A stretch of DNA of 64,000 bases. Source: Streptomyces caeruleatus (GTDB lineage: Bacteria > Actinomycetota > Actinomycetes > Streptomycetales > Streptomycetaceae). Each line of letters starts with the position of its first letter. Positions within the stretch are counted from its first letter, which is position 1. Below the pieces are notes generated by a model, which did not search any database, was not told the DNA's origin, and saw only the letters and a list, made by a program, of their open reading frames with translations. The position numbers and the translations under genes were made by a program. Location of the stretch: NCBI RefSeq assembly GCF_001514235.1, contig NZ_KQ948942.1, positions 62,001 through 126,000 on the forward strand, given 5' to 3'. Shown here in pieces: positions 26,032 through 34,971 of this stretch.

Positions 26032-27190
26032 CGGTGCCCTTGGGCTTGCGCTGCTCCCAGCCGTCGGCCCACAGGTCGAACCGGGCCTGCTGCTGCGGGA
26101 ACTCCGCGGCGGCGTCGACGTCCAGCTCCACACCGAGACCGGGCTCGTGGGAGAGGTGGAAGCAGCCGTCCTCCGGGTTCACCTGGGGGGCGCCCTTGAT
26201 CACCTTCTTGATCTCCGCGTCCGCGAAGTCGTTGAAGTGCTCAAGGATCTTGAAGTTGGGGGCGGTGAAGCCGACCTGGAGGGAGGCGGCGGTCAGCACG
26301 GGCCCGCCCACGTTGTGGGGCGCGACCAGCATGTAGTGCGTCTCGGCGGTGGCGGCCAGCTTGCGGGTCTCCCAGATGCCGCCGATGTGGCCGACGTCCG
26401 GCTGGATGATGTCCACGGCCTGGCTCTCGAAGAGCTCCCGGAACTCGATGCGGTCGTGGATGCGCTCACCCGTGGCGACCGGCATGTCGACCTTGGCGGC
26501 GACCTTCTCCAGCGCCTTCAGGTTCTCCGGCGGCACCGGCTCCTCCAGCCACGCGGGCTTGAAGGGCGCCAGCTCCTTGGCCAGGCGGACGGCCGTGGCG
26601 GGGGAGAACCGGCCGTGCATCTCCAGCATCAGCTCGGCGTCCGGGCCGATGGCGTCGCGCACGGCCTCGATCAGGGAGACCGCGTAGAGGCTCTGCTCGT
26701 GGTCGAGCTCGAAGTGGCCGGTCCCGAACGGGTCGATCTTGAGCGCCCGGTAACCGCGCTCCATGACCCCCTGGGCCGCCTTGTGGTACGCCTCGGGCGT
26801 CCGCTCGGTGGTGTACCAGCCGTTGGCGTACGCCTTGACCTTGTCGGTGACCTTGCCGCCGAGCAGCTGCCAGACCGGCACGCCCAGCGCCTTGCCCTTG
26901 ATGTCCCAGCAGGCCATCTCGATCACGGCGATGCCGGACATCACGATCTCGCCGGCCCGGCCGTAGTCGCCGTACTTCATCCGCTTGACGAGATCCTCGA
27001 CAGCGAACGGGTCGGAGCCGAGAATGTGGTTGGTCTTCGCCTCGTGCAGATAGCCGAGCAGTGCGTCGGTGTGGCCCAGCATGCGGGTCTCGCCGACGCC
27101 GGTGAGTCCCTCGTCGGTGTGCACCTGGACGTAGGTCAGGTTCCGCCACGGCGTTCCGACCACGTGTGTGCTGATTCCCGTGATGCGCAC
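26027..27190 (-). CDS. Mandelate racemase/muconate lactonizing family acid-sugar dehydratase
   Basis: A 387-residue enolase-superfamily enzyme. GTG 27190 with AGGGAG four bases upstream is preferred to the longer frame. Visible active-site elements are ALKIDPFG (Lys motif), ELMLEMHGRF, WLEEPVPPENL and GERIHDR (metal ligands), DIIQPDVGHIGG, and APHNVGG (catalytic His). The pattern is that of galactonate, fuconate or arabinonate-type dehydratases, which remove water from sugar acids to give 2-keto-3-deoxy acids. It is first in the leftward catabolic cluster. The exact substrate cannot be set from sequence; adjacent GH43 enzymes and pentose-type transporters make an L-arabinose or galactose-derived acid plausible. 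Confidence 0.85.
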   Translation of the reverse strand: MRITGISTHVVGTPWRNLTYVQVHTDEGLTGVGETRMLGHTDALLGYLHEAKTNHILGSDPFAVEDLVKRMKYGDYGRAGEIVMSGIAVIEMACWDIKGKALGVPVWQLLGGKVTDKVKAYANGWYTTERTPEAYHKAAQGVMERGYRALKIDPFGTGHFELDHEQSLYAVSLIEAVRDAIGPDAELMLEMHGRFSPATAVRLAKELAPFKPAWLEEPVPPENLKALEKVAAKVDMPVATGERIHDRIEFRELFESQAVDIIQPDVGHIGGIWETRKLAATAETHYMLVAPHNVGGPVLTAASLQVGFTAPNFKILEHFNDFADAEIKKVIKGAPQVNPEDGCFHLSHEPGLGVELDVDAAAEFPQQQARFDLWADGWEQRKPKGTV

Positions 27191-27232
27191 GGTACTCCCT
27201 GTCCTCTTCGATCTGTTCGGTCTGTTCGGTTG

Positions 27233-27246
27233 TTCGAAATTTCGGC
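27233..27246. promoter_or_regulatory. Candidate sugar-regulon operator, site 1
   Basis: TTCGAAATTTCGGC matches twelve of fourteen bases of TTCGAAATTTCGAA and lies 43 bp upstream of the dehydratase start. An additional half site TTCGAAAT follows at 27252-27259. Confidence 0.55.
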
Positions 27247-27533
27247 ACTCGTTCGAAATGCTGATCGCGACAGTAGGGACGACCACATGCGAGTGTCAAT
27301 GGGTCTACAAACAACGGTTTCGCACTGGCGGCGGAGACGGCCGGCGAGGCGGATGGGACGGGGTGTGCCACGCGGGGTGCCGGGCTCGTCGAAGGCGCGT
27401 GCATGTCTCCCATGGTGGGTGCTCGGAGCGCTCCTGACCAGGTGAAACGCCATCGATCCCGCGGCCTTCGCCGCTCGTCGCGTTATTCAACCGTGACGAC
27501 TTCTCTGTCGCAGCCCCCTTGACCGGCATGAAT

Positions 27534-27547
27534 TGTTAGCGCTCACA
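27534..27547. promoter_or_regulatory. LacI-type operator, site A
   Basis: TGTTAGCGCTCACA is one base from the perfect palindrome TGTGAGCGCTCACA and lies about 190 bp upstream of the LacI regulator start. It shares GCGCTCACA with site B at 26018-26031. Confidence 0.65.
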
Positions 27548-27739
27548 ATGACGTCCGCATTCACCAGTCGACCCCGACGGCATGCAAGGAGGTACGAGCG
27601 TCGTGTCAGCAGTGCTTCAACTCGCCTTCCCGGCCCGTGCCGTTGGCCTTTCGGGAACATCGGCATGACGCGGCCCGCGCCGAACCATCGGCCCTCGGTG
27701 CAGGTCTTATCGGCAGGCGACCGCCAAGGAGGTGCGGCT

Positions 27740-28786
27740 GTGACCCACTCGCAGCTTCGGCCGCCCACCATGGCCGACGTGGCACGCCAGGCCGGTGTGT
27801 CCCACCAGACCGTGTCCCGCGTGCTGGGGGACCACCCCAACGTGCGGGACGAGACACGGGCCAAGGTGCTGCGCGCCATCGAGGAGATGGGCTACCGCCG
27901 CAACTTCTCCGCACGGGCCCTGGCGACCCGGCGCACCCGCACCCTGGGCGTGGTCGCCTCCAACACCACGCTCTACGGTCCGGCCAGTACGTTGTTCGCG
28001 CTGGAGGAGGCCGCACGTGCCGAGGGCTATCTGGTCTCGACGGTCAGTCTGCGCAGGCTGACGGTCAAGACGCTGTCCGAGGCCCTGGACCGCCTCAGTG
28101 AGGGCGGCGTGGAGGGGGTCGTCGCCATCGCCCCGCAGCGGTCGGCGGTCGAGGCTCTCGCCGAACTCCGCCACCCGTTCCCGGTGGTGGCCGTGGGCAC
28201 CGGCTCGGGCGCCGGGGTCCCCAGCGTCAACGTGGACCAGAATCTGGGCGCACGGCTGGCCACCGGCCATCTGCTCGCCGCGGGCCACCGCAGGGTCTGG
28301 CATCTCGCCGGGCCCGAGGACTGGCAGGAGGCGGTGGACCGGGTCGAGGGCTGGCGGGCGGCCCTCGCGGAGGCGGACGTGGAACCGCCGATGCTGCTGC
28401 GGGGGGACTGGAGCCCGCTGTCGGGCTACCGGGCCGGCCAGGAACTGGCGGGCTGGGTGGGGCGCGGCCTGACCGCCGTCTTCGTGGCCAACGACCAGAT
28501 GGCACTGGGGGTGTTGAGGGCGCTGCGTGAGGCGGGCGTGCGTACGCCCCAGGACGTCGCGGTGGCCGGCTTCGACGACATTCCGGAGTCGGAGTTCTTC
28601 GCCCCGCCGCTCACCACCGTCCGGCAGGACTTCGCGACGGTGGGCAAGCGGAGCATCGCCCTGCTGCTGGACCTGATCGAGGGCCGTACCCCCTCCGGGG
28701 CGTCCCAGGTCTCCATCGAACCCCAACTCGTCGTCCGCGCAAGCACGTTCCCGTACCTGCCTCAGCCTGGAGTCGCTCCCGGCTGA
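27740..28786 (+). CDS. LacI-family transcriptional regulator
   Basis: A 348-residue regulator. GTG 27740 has AAGGAGGT six bases upstream, so the longer frame from 27533 is rejected. Residues about 10-60 are the DNA-binding domain with hinge helix (TMADVARQAGVSHQTVSRVL, then VRDETRAKVLRAIEEMGYR). The rest is a periplasmic-binding-like effector domain: TLGVVASNTTLYGP, VPSVNVDQNLGARLATGHLL and VFVANDQMALGVLRAL, ending with VAVAGFDDIPESEF. It sits between the two transporter sets and probably binds the GCGCTCACA palindromes at 26018 and 27534, releasing them in the presence of a sugar. Confidence 0.92.
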   Translation: MTHSQLRPPTMADVARQAGVSHQTVSRVLGDHPNVRDETRAKVLRAIEEMGYRRNFSARALATRRTRTLGVVASNTTLYGPASTLFALEEAARAEGYLVSTVSLRRLTVKTLSEALDRLSEGGVEGVVAIAPQRSAVEALAELRHPFPVVAVGTGSGAGVPSVNVDQNLGARLATGHLLAAGHRRVWHLAGPEDWQEAVDRVEGWRAALAEADVEPPMLLRGDWSPLSGYRAGQELAGWVGRGLTAVFVANDQMALGVLRALREAGVRTPQDVAVAGFDDIPESEFFAPPLTTVRQDFATVGKRSIALLLDLIEGRTPSGASQVSIEPQLVVRASTFPYLPQPGVAPG

Positions 28787-28828
28787 CGCCGTACCACCCG
28801 GTCGCTTGTCGCCCTTTGAGCAAGCGTG

Positions 28829-28842
28829 CCCGATATTTCGAA
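28829..28842. promoter_or_regulatory. Candidate sugar-regulon operator, site 3
   Basis: CCCGATATTTCGAA, followed by CGATG, lies 118 bp upstream of the second sugar-binding protein gene. Its core is nearly identical to site 2. Confidence 0.55.
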
Positions 28843-28960
28843 CGATGATCGACAGGCTGGACGCAGTGCAGCCTGTCCACACGAGCACTCACCGAGTGCT
28901 GAGTACCGAGTACCGCGTACCAGCGGTCCGTCCCCGGACCGGCTCTTCGAAGGAGAAGAC

Positions 28961-29962
28961 ATGCTCAACAGACGGAACTTCCTCACCGCGGCGGTCGGCG
29001 TGGCGGCCACGGCGGGCCTGGCGGCCTGCGCCAAGGAAGACGGCTCCTCCACGGGCTCCTCCTCCGGCGGCAGCAAGACGATCACCCTCGGCTTCTCCCA
29101 GGTCGGCTCCGAGAGCGGCTGGCGCACCGCCAACACCGACTCGGTGAAGTCGGCCGCCAAGGAGGCCGGTTACAAGCTGCAGTTCTCCGACGCGCAGCAG
29201 AAGCAGGAGAACCAGATCTCCGCGATCCGCAGCTTCATCGCGCAGAAGGTGGACGTCATCGCCTTCTCGCCGGTGGTCGTCACCGGCTGGGACGCCGTGC
29301 TCAAGGAGGCCCAGTCGGCGAAGATCCCGGTCGTCCTGACCGACCGGTCCGTGGAGAGCGACGAGTCCCTGTTCGTCGCCCTGGTCGGCTCCGACTTCAC
29401 CGACGAGGGCCGCCGCGCCGCCAAGATCCTGGAGAAGGTCCTTCAGAAGGCCGGCCACAAGGGCAAGGTGAAGATCGCCCAGCTGGAGGGCACCACCGGT
29501 GCCGCCCCCGCGATCGAGCGCGCCAAGGGCTTCAAGGAGGTCATGGACGCCGAGCACAAGGACGACTGGGAGATCGTCGTCAGCCAGACCGGTGACTTCA
29601 CCCGGGCCGGCGGCAAGCAGGTCATGGCGGCCTTCCTGCAGTCCAACCCGGACATCGACGTGCTGTTCGCGCACAACGACGACATGGGCCTCGGCGCCAT
29701 CCAGGCCATCGAGGCGGCCGGCAAGAAGCCCGGCAAGGACATCCTCATCGTCACGGTCGACGGTGTGAAGGACGGCTTCATCGCCATGTCCGAAGGCAAG
29801 ATCAACGCCATCGTCGAGTGCAACCCGCTGCTCGGCCCCCAGCTGATGGAGGTCGTGAAGACGGTCCACGAGGGCGGCAAGGTCGAGCGCTGGATCAAGA
29901 CCAAGGAGAGCGACTTCATGCAGGACCAGGCCAAGGACGCGCTCCCCACCCGCAAGTACTGA
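28961..29962 (+). CDS. Sugar-binding lipoprotein of the YtfQ type
   Basis: A 333-residue lipoprotein with GAAGGAGAA upstream of ATG 28961. The N terminus carries RRNF-LTAAVG and the lipobox LAAC; the pair of arginines followed by a hydrophobic phenylalanine context resembles a Tat signal, as in many streptomycete lipoproteins. The mature domain is a galactofuranose/ribose-type binding protein: ITLGFSQVGSESGWRTANT, VDVIAFSPVVVTGWDAVL, VVLTDRSVE and IDVLFAHNDDMGLGAIQA. It is the first gene of a rightward import operon (binding protein, ATPase, two permeases), the arrangement of E. coli ytfQRT-yjfF. Confidence 0.92.
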   Translation: MLNRRNFLTAAVGVAATAGLAACAKEDGSSTGSSSGGSKTITLGFSQVGSESGWRTANTDSVKSAAKEAGYKLQFSDAQQKQENQISAIRSFIAQKVDVIAFSPVVVTGWDAVLKEAQSAKIPVVLTDRSVESDESLFVALVGSDFTDEGRRAAKILEKVLQKAGHKGKVKIAQLEGTTGAAPAIERAKGFKEVMDAEHKDDWEIVVSQTGDFTRAGGKQVMAAFLQSNPDIDVLFAHNDDMGLGAIQAIEAAGKKPGKDILIVTVDGVKDGFIAMSEGKINAIVECNPLLGPQLMEVVKTVHEGGKVERWIKTKESDFMQDQAKDALPTRKY

Positions 29963-30062
29963 CCGACCGCACCCACCGGCAGGGAGTCTCCGGCCGACCG
30001 GCGACCATCCGGTCCCGGGAGGCTCCCTGCGGGCCTGAACGCATTTCAAGAGGAGCGCTGCC

Positions 30063-31601
30063 ATGGCAGAGCCGCGGCCCGTCCTGGAGATGACGGGCAT
30101 TGTCAAAGAGTTTCCGGGGGTACGGGCTCTGTCGGGCGTCGACTTCCGGCTCTTCCCCGGCGAGATCCACGCCCTCATGGGCGAGAACGGGGCCGGGAAG
30201 TCCACCCTCATCAAGGTGCTGACCGGCGTCCACCCCCTGGACGGCGGCACGATCACCCTCGACGGCAAGGCCGTACGGATCGGCAGCCCGCTGCAGGCGC
30301 AGCACGCCGGCATCAGCACGGTCTACCAGGAGGTCAACCTCTGCCCCAACCTCTCGGTGGCGGAGAACATCTTCATCGGCCGTGAACCCACCCGCGCCGG
30401 CCGCATCCAGTGGAAGCAGATACGCAAGCAGGCCGCGGAGATGGTCGACCGGCTCGGCCTCGACATCGACGTGACGGCGCCGCTGTCCTCGTACCCGCTG
30501 GCCGTGCAGCAACTGGTCGCGATCGTACGGTCGGTGGGCCACGGCGACAGCGACGGCGAGGGCTCCGGCACCAAGGTGCTCGTCCTGGACGAGCCCACCT
30601 CCAGCCTCGACCGCGACGAGGTCCTCGAACTGTTCCGCCTGATGCGGCGGCTGAGGGACGAGGGCGTCGCGATCCTCTTCGTGTCGCACTTCCTCGACCA
30701 GATCTACGAGATCTGCGACCGCATGACCGTGCTGCGCAACGGCACCCTGGTCGGCGAGCACATGGTGGCCGACCTCGACCAGGTCGGGCTGATCGAGCTG
30801 ATGATCGGCAAGGCCCTGGACCAGCTGGAGGAGCTGCACGAGCACCAACTGCGCTCCGACGTCGGCGAGACGCTCGTCAAGGCCGAGGGCCTCGGCCGCA
30901 CCGGCGGTATCGCCCCGTTCGACCTGGAGATCAAGAAGGGCGAGGTGCTCGGCCTCGCCGGACTGCTCGGCTCGGGCCGCACCGAACTGGCCCGGCTGCT
31001 GTTCGGCGCCGACCAGCCCGACAGCGGCAAGGTGACGATCGTCGGCAAGCAGGTCCCGATGAGCGCCCCCAACGACGCCATCGGCGCCGGGGTCGCGTTC
31101 TGCTCGGAGAACCGCAAGACCGAAGGTCTCGTCCCCGACCTCACGGTGCGCGAGAACATCATCCTCGCCCTCCAGGCGTCCCGCGGCTGGACCCGGCCCA
31201 TCCCGGCCTCCCAGCGCGACGAACTCGTCGCCAAGTACATCAAGGCCCTCGACATCCGCCCCGCCAACCCCGAGGCCCGCGTAGGCCAGTTGAGCGGCGG
31301 CAACCAGCAGAAGGTGCTGCTCGCCCGCTGGCTGATCACCCAGCCGAAGCTGCTGATCCTCGACGAGCCCACGCGCGGCATCGACGTCGGCGCCAAGGCC
31401 GAGATCCAGAAGCTCGTGGTCTCCCTCTCCGAGGACGGCATGTCCGTGCTGTACATCGCGGCCGAACTGGAGGAGGTGCTCCGCCTCAGCCACACCATCG
31501 GAGTGCTGCGCGACCGCAAGCTGGTGGCGCAGCTGACCAACGGGCCGGAGATCACCACCAGCAGGATCCTGGAGACCATCGCGAGCGGAGAGCACCAGTG
31601 A
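30063..31601 (+). CDS. Sugar ABC transporter ATP-binding protein (YtfR type)
   Basis: A 512-residue tandem ABC ATPase with AAGAGGAG before ATG 30063. First domain: GENGAGKSTLIKVLTG and LVLDEPTSSLD. Second domain: LLGSGRTELARLLFG, LSGGNQQKVLLARW and LLILDEPTRGIDVG. It lies 101 bp after the binding-protein gene and overlaps the first permease by GTGA. Homology is to RbsA/YtfR proteins. Confidence 0.93.
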   Translation: MAEPRPVLEMTGIVKEFPGVRALSGVDFRLFPGEIHALMGENGAGKSTLIKVLTGVHPLDGGTITLDGKAVRIGSPLQAQHAGISTVYQEVNLCPNLSVAENIFIGREPTRAGRIQWKQIRKQAAEMVDRLGLDIDVTAPLSSYPLAVQQLVAIVRSVGHGDSDGEGSGTKVLVLDEPTSSLDRDEVLELFRLMRRLRDEGVAILFVSHFLDQIYEICDRMTVLRNGTLVGEHMVADLDQVGLIELMIGKALDQLEELHEHQLRSDVGETLVKAEGLGRTGGIAPFDLEIKKGEVLGLAGLLGSGRTELARLLFGADQPDSGKVTIVGKQVPMSAPNDAIGAGVAFCSENRKTEGLVPDLTVRENIILALQASRGWTRPIPASQRDELVAKYIKALDIRPANPEARVGQLSGGNQQKVLLARWLITQPKLLILDEPTRGIDVGAKAEIQKLVVSLSEDGMSVLYIAAELEEVLRLSHTIGVLRDRKLVAQLTNGPEITTSRILETIASGEHQ

Positions 31602-32698
31602 GCACCCCATCAGCGACCACCCCCGCCCGCTGGCGAGCACTGACGCACCATCACCTGTTCTGGCCGGTCGCGGTCCTGGTCGCCCTGCTGCTCGTCAACG
31701 TCCCCTTCACACCCGACTTCTTCGCGATCCGGATGGCGGACGGCCACCTCTACGGCAGCCTCGTCTCGATCGTGCTGTTCGGCTCGCCGCTGATCCTCGT
31801 GGCGGTCGGCATGACCCTGGTCATCGCCACCGGCGGCATCGACCTCTCCGTCGGCGCCGTGGTCGCCATCACCGGCGCCCTGACCTGTTCGTACATCAGC
31901 GACCAAGCCGACCAGAACGCGCTGGCCGGGGTCTTCCTCGCCATGGGCATCGGCCTGGTGGCGGCAGTGGTCTGCGGCCTGTGGAACGGCTTCCTGGTCG
32001 CCCGGATGGGCATCCAGCCCATCATCGCGACCCTCATCATCATGGTCGCCGGACGCGGTGTCGCCCAGCTGATCACCGACGGCCAGATCATCACCATCAA
32101 CAGCGAGCCGTACAAGCTCATCGGCGGCGGCTACTGGCTGACCCTGCCCTTCTCCATCTTCGTGGTGGCCGCCGTCGTGGCCGTCACCGTCGCCCTCACC
32201 CGCCGTACGGCGCTCGGCCTGCTCGTCGAGTCGGTCGGCGGCAACGCCGAGGCCAGCCGTCTGGTCGGCATCCGCTCCATGCGCATCAAGATCATGGTGT
32301 ACATGTTCTGCGCCCTGTGCGCGGGCATCGCCGGGCTGATGATCAGCTCCAACACCTCTGCCGCGGACGGCAACAACGCCGGCCTGTGGATCGAGCTGGA
32401 CGCGATCCTCGCGGTCGTCATCGGCGGCACCTCGCTGCTCGGCGGCCGGTTCTCCATCGGCGGCACCGTGATCGGCGCCCTCGTCATCCAGACCCTGACC
32501 ACCACGATCTACACCATCGGCGTGCCCACCCAGACCAACCTGGTCTTCAAGGCCGCCGTCGTCATCGTCGTCTGCCTGCTGCAGTCCCCGAAGTTCCGGG
32601 CCAAGGTCTTCGGCGCGAAGGGACGCGCCCGGGTTACCGCCCCGGCGGAGCCCGCCACCCCGGCCGACGCCGCCCCGAAGATGGAGGTGTCGCGATGA
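31598..32698 (+). CDS. Sugar ABC transporter permease (YtfT type)
   Basis: A 366-residue membrane protein. GTG 31598 overlaps the ATPase stop; the much longer frame from 30410 shadows the ATPase. About ten membrane spans with the family loop ATGGIDLSVGAVVAITGALT, SVGGNAEASRLVGI and a GGTSLLGGRFSIGG segment. The C-terminal 40 residues are a charged Ala/Pro tail. The next permease overlaps it by ATGA. Confidence 0.92.
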   Translation: MSTPSATTPARWRALTHHHLFWPVAVLVALLLVNVPFTPDFFAIRMADGHLYGSLVSIVLFGSPLILVAVGMTLVIATGGIDLSVGAVVAITGALTCSYISDQADQNALAGVFLAMGIGLVAAVVCGLWNGFLVARMGIQPIIATLIIMVAGRGVAQLITDGQIITINSEPYKLIGGGYWLTLPFSIFVVAAVVAVTVALTRRTALGLLVESVGGNAEASRLVGIRSMRIKIMVYMFCALCAGIAGLMISSNTSAADGNNAGLWIELDAILAVVIGGTSLLGGRFSIGGTVIGALVIQTLTTTIYTIGVPTQTNLVFKAAVVIVVCLLQSPKFRAKVFGAKGRARVTAPAEPATPADAAPKMEVSR

Positions 32699-33735
32699 GC
32701 GCGACCACCAAGACCCGTACGGCAGCGGAAGGCCGTACGCCGTCCACGCCGGCGCAGGCGTCCACGGCCGCGCGTCTGCTCGGCGACCGGCGGCTGCCCG
32801 TCCTGGTCACGGCCGGCCTGTTCCTCGCGATGTACATCGGCGGTCTCAGCCGCTACCAGAACTACGGCTTCGGTGAACCGCAGGTCTTCCTCAACCTGTT
32901 CATCGACAACGGCTATCTGCTGGTCGCCGCCGTCGGCGCCACCTTCGTCATCCTGTCCGGGGGCATCGACCTGTCCGTCGGTTCGCTGATCGGCTTCACC
33001 ACCATGTTCACGGCATGGCTGGTGGAGCGTCAGGGCCTGCCGCTGCTGCTGGTCATCCCGCTGGCCCTGGGCGTGGGCGCGTTCGGTGGCTTCCTCATGG
33101 GCTATGTGATCCACAACTTCGAGATCCAGCCGTTCATCGTGACCCTCGCCGGCCTCTTCCTCTTCCGCGGCCTCTGCCTGGTCATCAGCAAGGAGTCCAT
33201 CTCCATCAGCGACTCCACGGTGAGCAGCATGGCGCAGACCCGGGTGCCGCTCGGACTGGGGGAGCTGTCGATCGGTGCCGTCGTCGCCCTGGTCGTCCTC
33301 GCCGCCGCCTTCTACATACTCCACTACACGCGCTTCGGCCGCCGGGTGTACGCCATCGGCGGCAACGAGCAGTCGGCGCTGCTGATGGGGCTTCCGCTGG
33401 GCGGCACGAAGATCGCCGTGTACACGGTGAGCGGCTTCTGCTCGGCGCTGGCCGGCCTGCTGTTCATGCTGTACATCCAGTCCGGTGACCCGCTGCACGC
33501 CGTCGGCATGGAGCTCGACGCGATCGCCGCGGTCGTCATCGGCGGCACGCTGCTGACGGGCGGCTCCGGTTACGTCCTGGGCACCCTGTTCGGCGTCCTC
33601 GTGCTGGGCCTGATCAAGAGCATCATCCAGTTCGAGGGCACGCTCAGCTCCTGGTGGACGAAGATCGCCACGGGTGTGCTGCTGTGCGCGTTCATCCTGA
33701 TCCAGCGGGCGATGACGGCACGCAAGCAAACATAG
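32695..33735 (+). CDS. Sugar ABC transporter permease (YjfF type)
   Basis: A 346-residue membrane protein from ATG 32695 behind GGAGGTG. About nine to ten spans with SGGIDLSVGSLIGFTTMF, AIGGNEQSALLMGLPL and GGTLLTGGSGYVLGTLFG. It pairs with the preceding permease as a heterodimeric channel, as YtfT pairs with YjfF. It is the last gene of the operon and is followed by a strong stem-loop. Confidence 0.92.
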   Translation: MSATTKTRTAAEGRTPSTPAQASTAARLLGDRRLPVLVTAGLFLAMYIGGLSRYQNYGFGEPQVFLNLFIDNGYLLVAAVGATFVILSGGIDLSVGSLIGFTTMFTAWLVERQGLPLLLVIPLALGVGAFGGFLMGYVIHNFEIQPFIVTLAGLFLFRGLCLVISKESISISDSTVSSMAQTRVPLGLGELSIGAVVALVVLAAAFYILHYTRFGRRVYAIGGNEQSALLMGLPLGGTKIAVYTVSGFCSALAGLLFMLYIQSGDPLHAVGMELDAIAAVVIGGTLLTGGSGYVLGTLFGVLVLGLIKSIIQFEGTLSSWWTKIATGVLLCAFILIQRAMTARKQT

Positions 33736-33761
33736 GCCGGACCTCGGCACTTGGCCCGACG

Positions 33762-33794
33762 TGGCCCGTCGCACGGCGAACGTGCGACGGGCCA
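33762..33794. terminator. Terminator of the rightward sugar transporter operon
   Basis: Perfect 13-bp arms (33762-33774 and 33782-33794) with a seven-base loop, 27 bp after the permease stop, followed by CCTTACG. Confidence 0.8.
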
Positions 33795-33944
33795 CCTTAC
33801 GTTGGCGTACGGATCTGGCGCGGAGGATCGCACCGAATGGCCGGGCTTGACCCCACCGACCAAACCGGAAAGGTCAGTTCCGCACACAACCTTCACAGCA
33901 GTCGCTAGGAAAGGTGTGTGTGGGTTCCCTAGTCTTCCCGCGTC

Positions 33945-34958
33945 ATGGACTACTGCCACCCGTGCCAACGGCACCTGAACGGCGCCCTCGCCTGCCCGGG
34001 GTGCGGCGCCGCGATCGACGAGCTGGGCGCCTACACGGGCGCGGGTGTGCCCGGCGAGGTGTACCCGCAGCTGGCCGAGCGGCCAGTGCAGGCACCTGTG
34101 GGGGCCGCGGGGGCTCCGGGTGGGTACGCGGCGTACGAGGGGCAGTACGGGACCGGCGCCGGGCAGTACGGGCAGTACGGGCAGTACGGGGGCGGCGAGT
34201 ACGACGACCGCTATGCCGAGGCGCACTCCGAACCGCACTCCGAGACGCACGGCGAGGAGACCCCGGCCGAGGCCGCGGATGTCGCGCCGGTCGGCGGACG
34301 GGCCGCGCGGCGGGCGGCGCAGCGGCGCGGCCGCAGACGCGGTCACGACGAGCGCGACGAGTACGCCGCCGGGGACGACGAGCAGGACGAGCAGGACGAG
34401 TACGACGACGAGGACGACGGCGACCTGGACGAGGAGTCCGGTTCGGCCGGCGCCAGCCGTCGCGATCGCAAGGCCGCCGCGCACCGCCGTCGCCGTCGCC
34501 GGACCCTGCTGATCGCCGCCGGGTTCGTCCTGGCCGCCGGGGGCCTGAGCCTCGCGGAACTCGGCATGGACGCCCCGGGCTCCAGCCCGAAGCCGGCGGC
34601 CGCCGGGGACGAGTCGGCGGAGGGCGCGGCCTCGGAAGAGGTGACCGCGTCCCCCGACGCGAAGGACGGCGCGACGAGGACCGACGGGAACTCGCCGTCG
34701 TCGTCGCCCTCGTCGTCCCCCTCGGCCTCGAAGTCGCCGAAGGACGACGACAAGAAGAAGGACGAGGACAAGACCCCCGACAAGGACGGCCGGTCCGCGA
34801 CGACGGGCAGCGGCGGCTCCGGCGCGACCTCGGCCCCCACCCCGACGTCCGAGCCGGAGGCCCCGGCGCCCACCGCCGACCCGACCACCTCCGACCCGAC
34901 CCCCGACCCCTCGCCGTCGGAGACGGAGTGCGACCGGTTCCTGTGGTGGTGCACGTAA
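33945..34958 (+). CDS. SCO2400-family membrane protein with N-terminal zinc-ribbon-like motif
   Basis: A 337-residue protein. The N terminus MDYCHPCQRHL...CPGCGA has a C-x2-C...C-x2-C zinc-ribbon-like arrangement. Then come a Gln/Tyr/Gly-rich region (repeated GQYGQYG), a stretch dominated by Asp and Glu, and a basic segment AAHRRRRRRTLLIAAGFVLAAGGLSL that is a single membrane helix near residue 190. The outside part is low-complexity Ser/Asp/Lys and Pro/Thr, ending CDRFLWWCT. The layout matches the SCO2400 family named from S. coelicolor. Function is unknown; one idea is a surface-linked sensor or assembly factor. Confidence 0.8.
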   Translation: MDYCHPCQRHLNGALACPGCGAAIDELGAYTGAGVPGEVYPQLAERPVQAPVGAAGAPGGYAAYEGQYGTGAGQYGQYGQYGGGEYDDRYAEAHSEPHSETHGEETPAEAADVAPVGGRAARRAAQRRGRRRGHDERDEYAAGDDEQDEQDEYDDEDDGDLDEESGSAGASRRDRKAAAHRRRRRRTLLIAAGFVLAAGGLSLAELGMDAPGSSPKPAAAGDESAEGAASEEVTASPDAKDGATRTDGNSPSSSPSSSPSASKSPKDDDKKKDEDKTPDKDGRSATTGSGGSGATSAPTPTSEPEAPAPTADPTTSDPTPDPSPSETECDRFLWWCT

Positions 34959-34971
34959 CCACGTAAACCGT

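Larger units (their letters stand above)
27191..27739. other. 549-bp divergent control region
   Basis: This gap between the leftward dehydratase operon and the rightward LacI gene holds operator site 1 (27233-27246), a half site at 27252-27259, the LacI-type operator at 27534-27547 and several TTCGGT repeats near 27215-27230. No supported gene lies in it. Confidence 0.7.
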
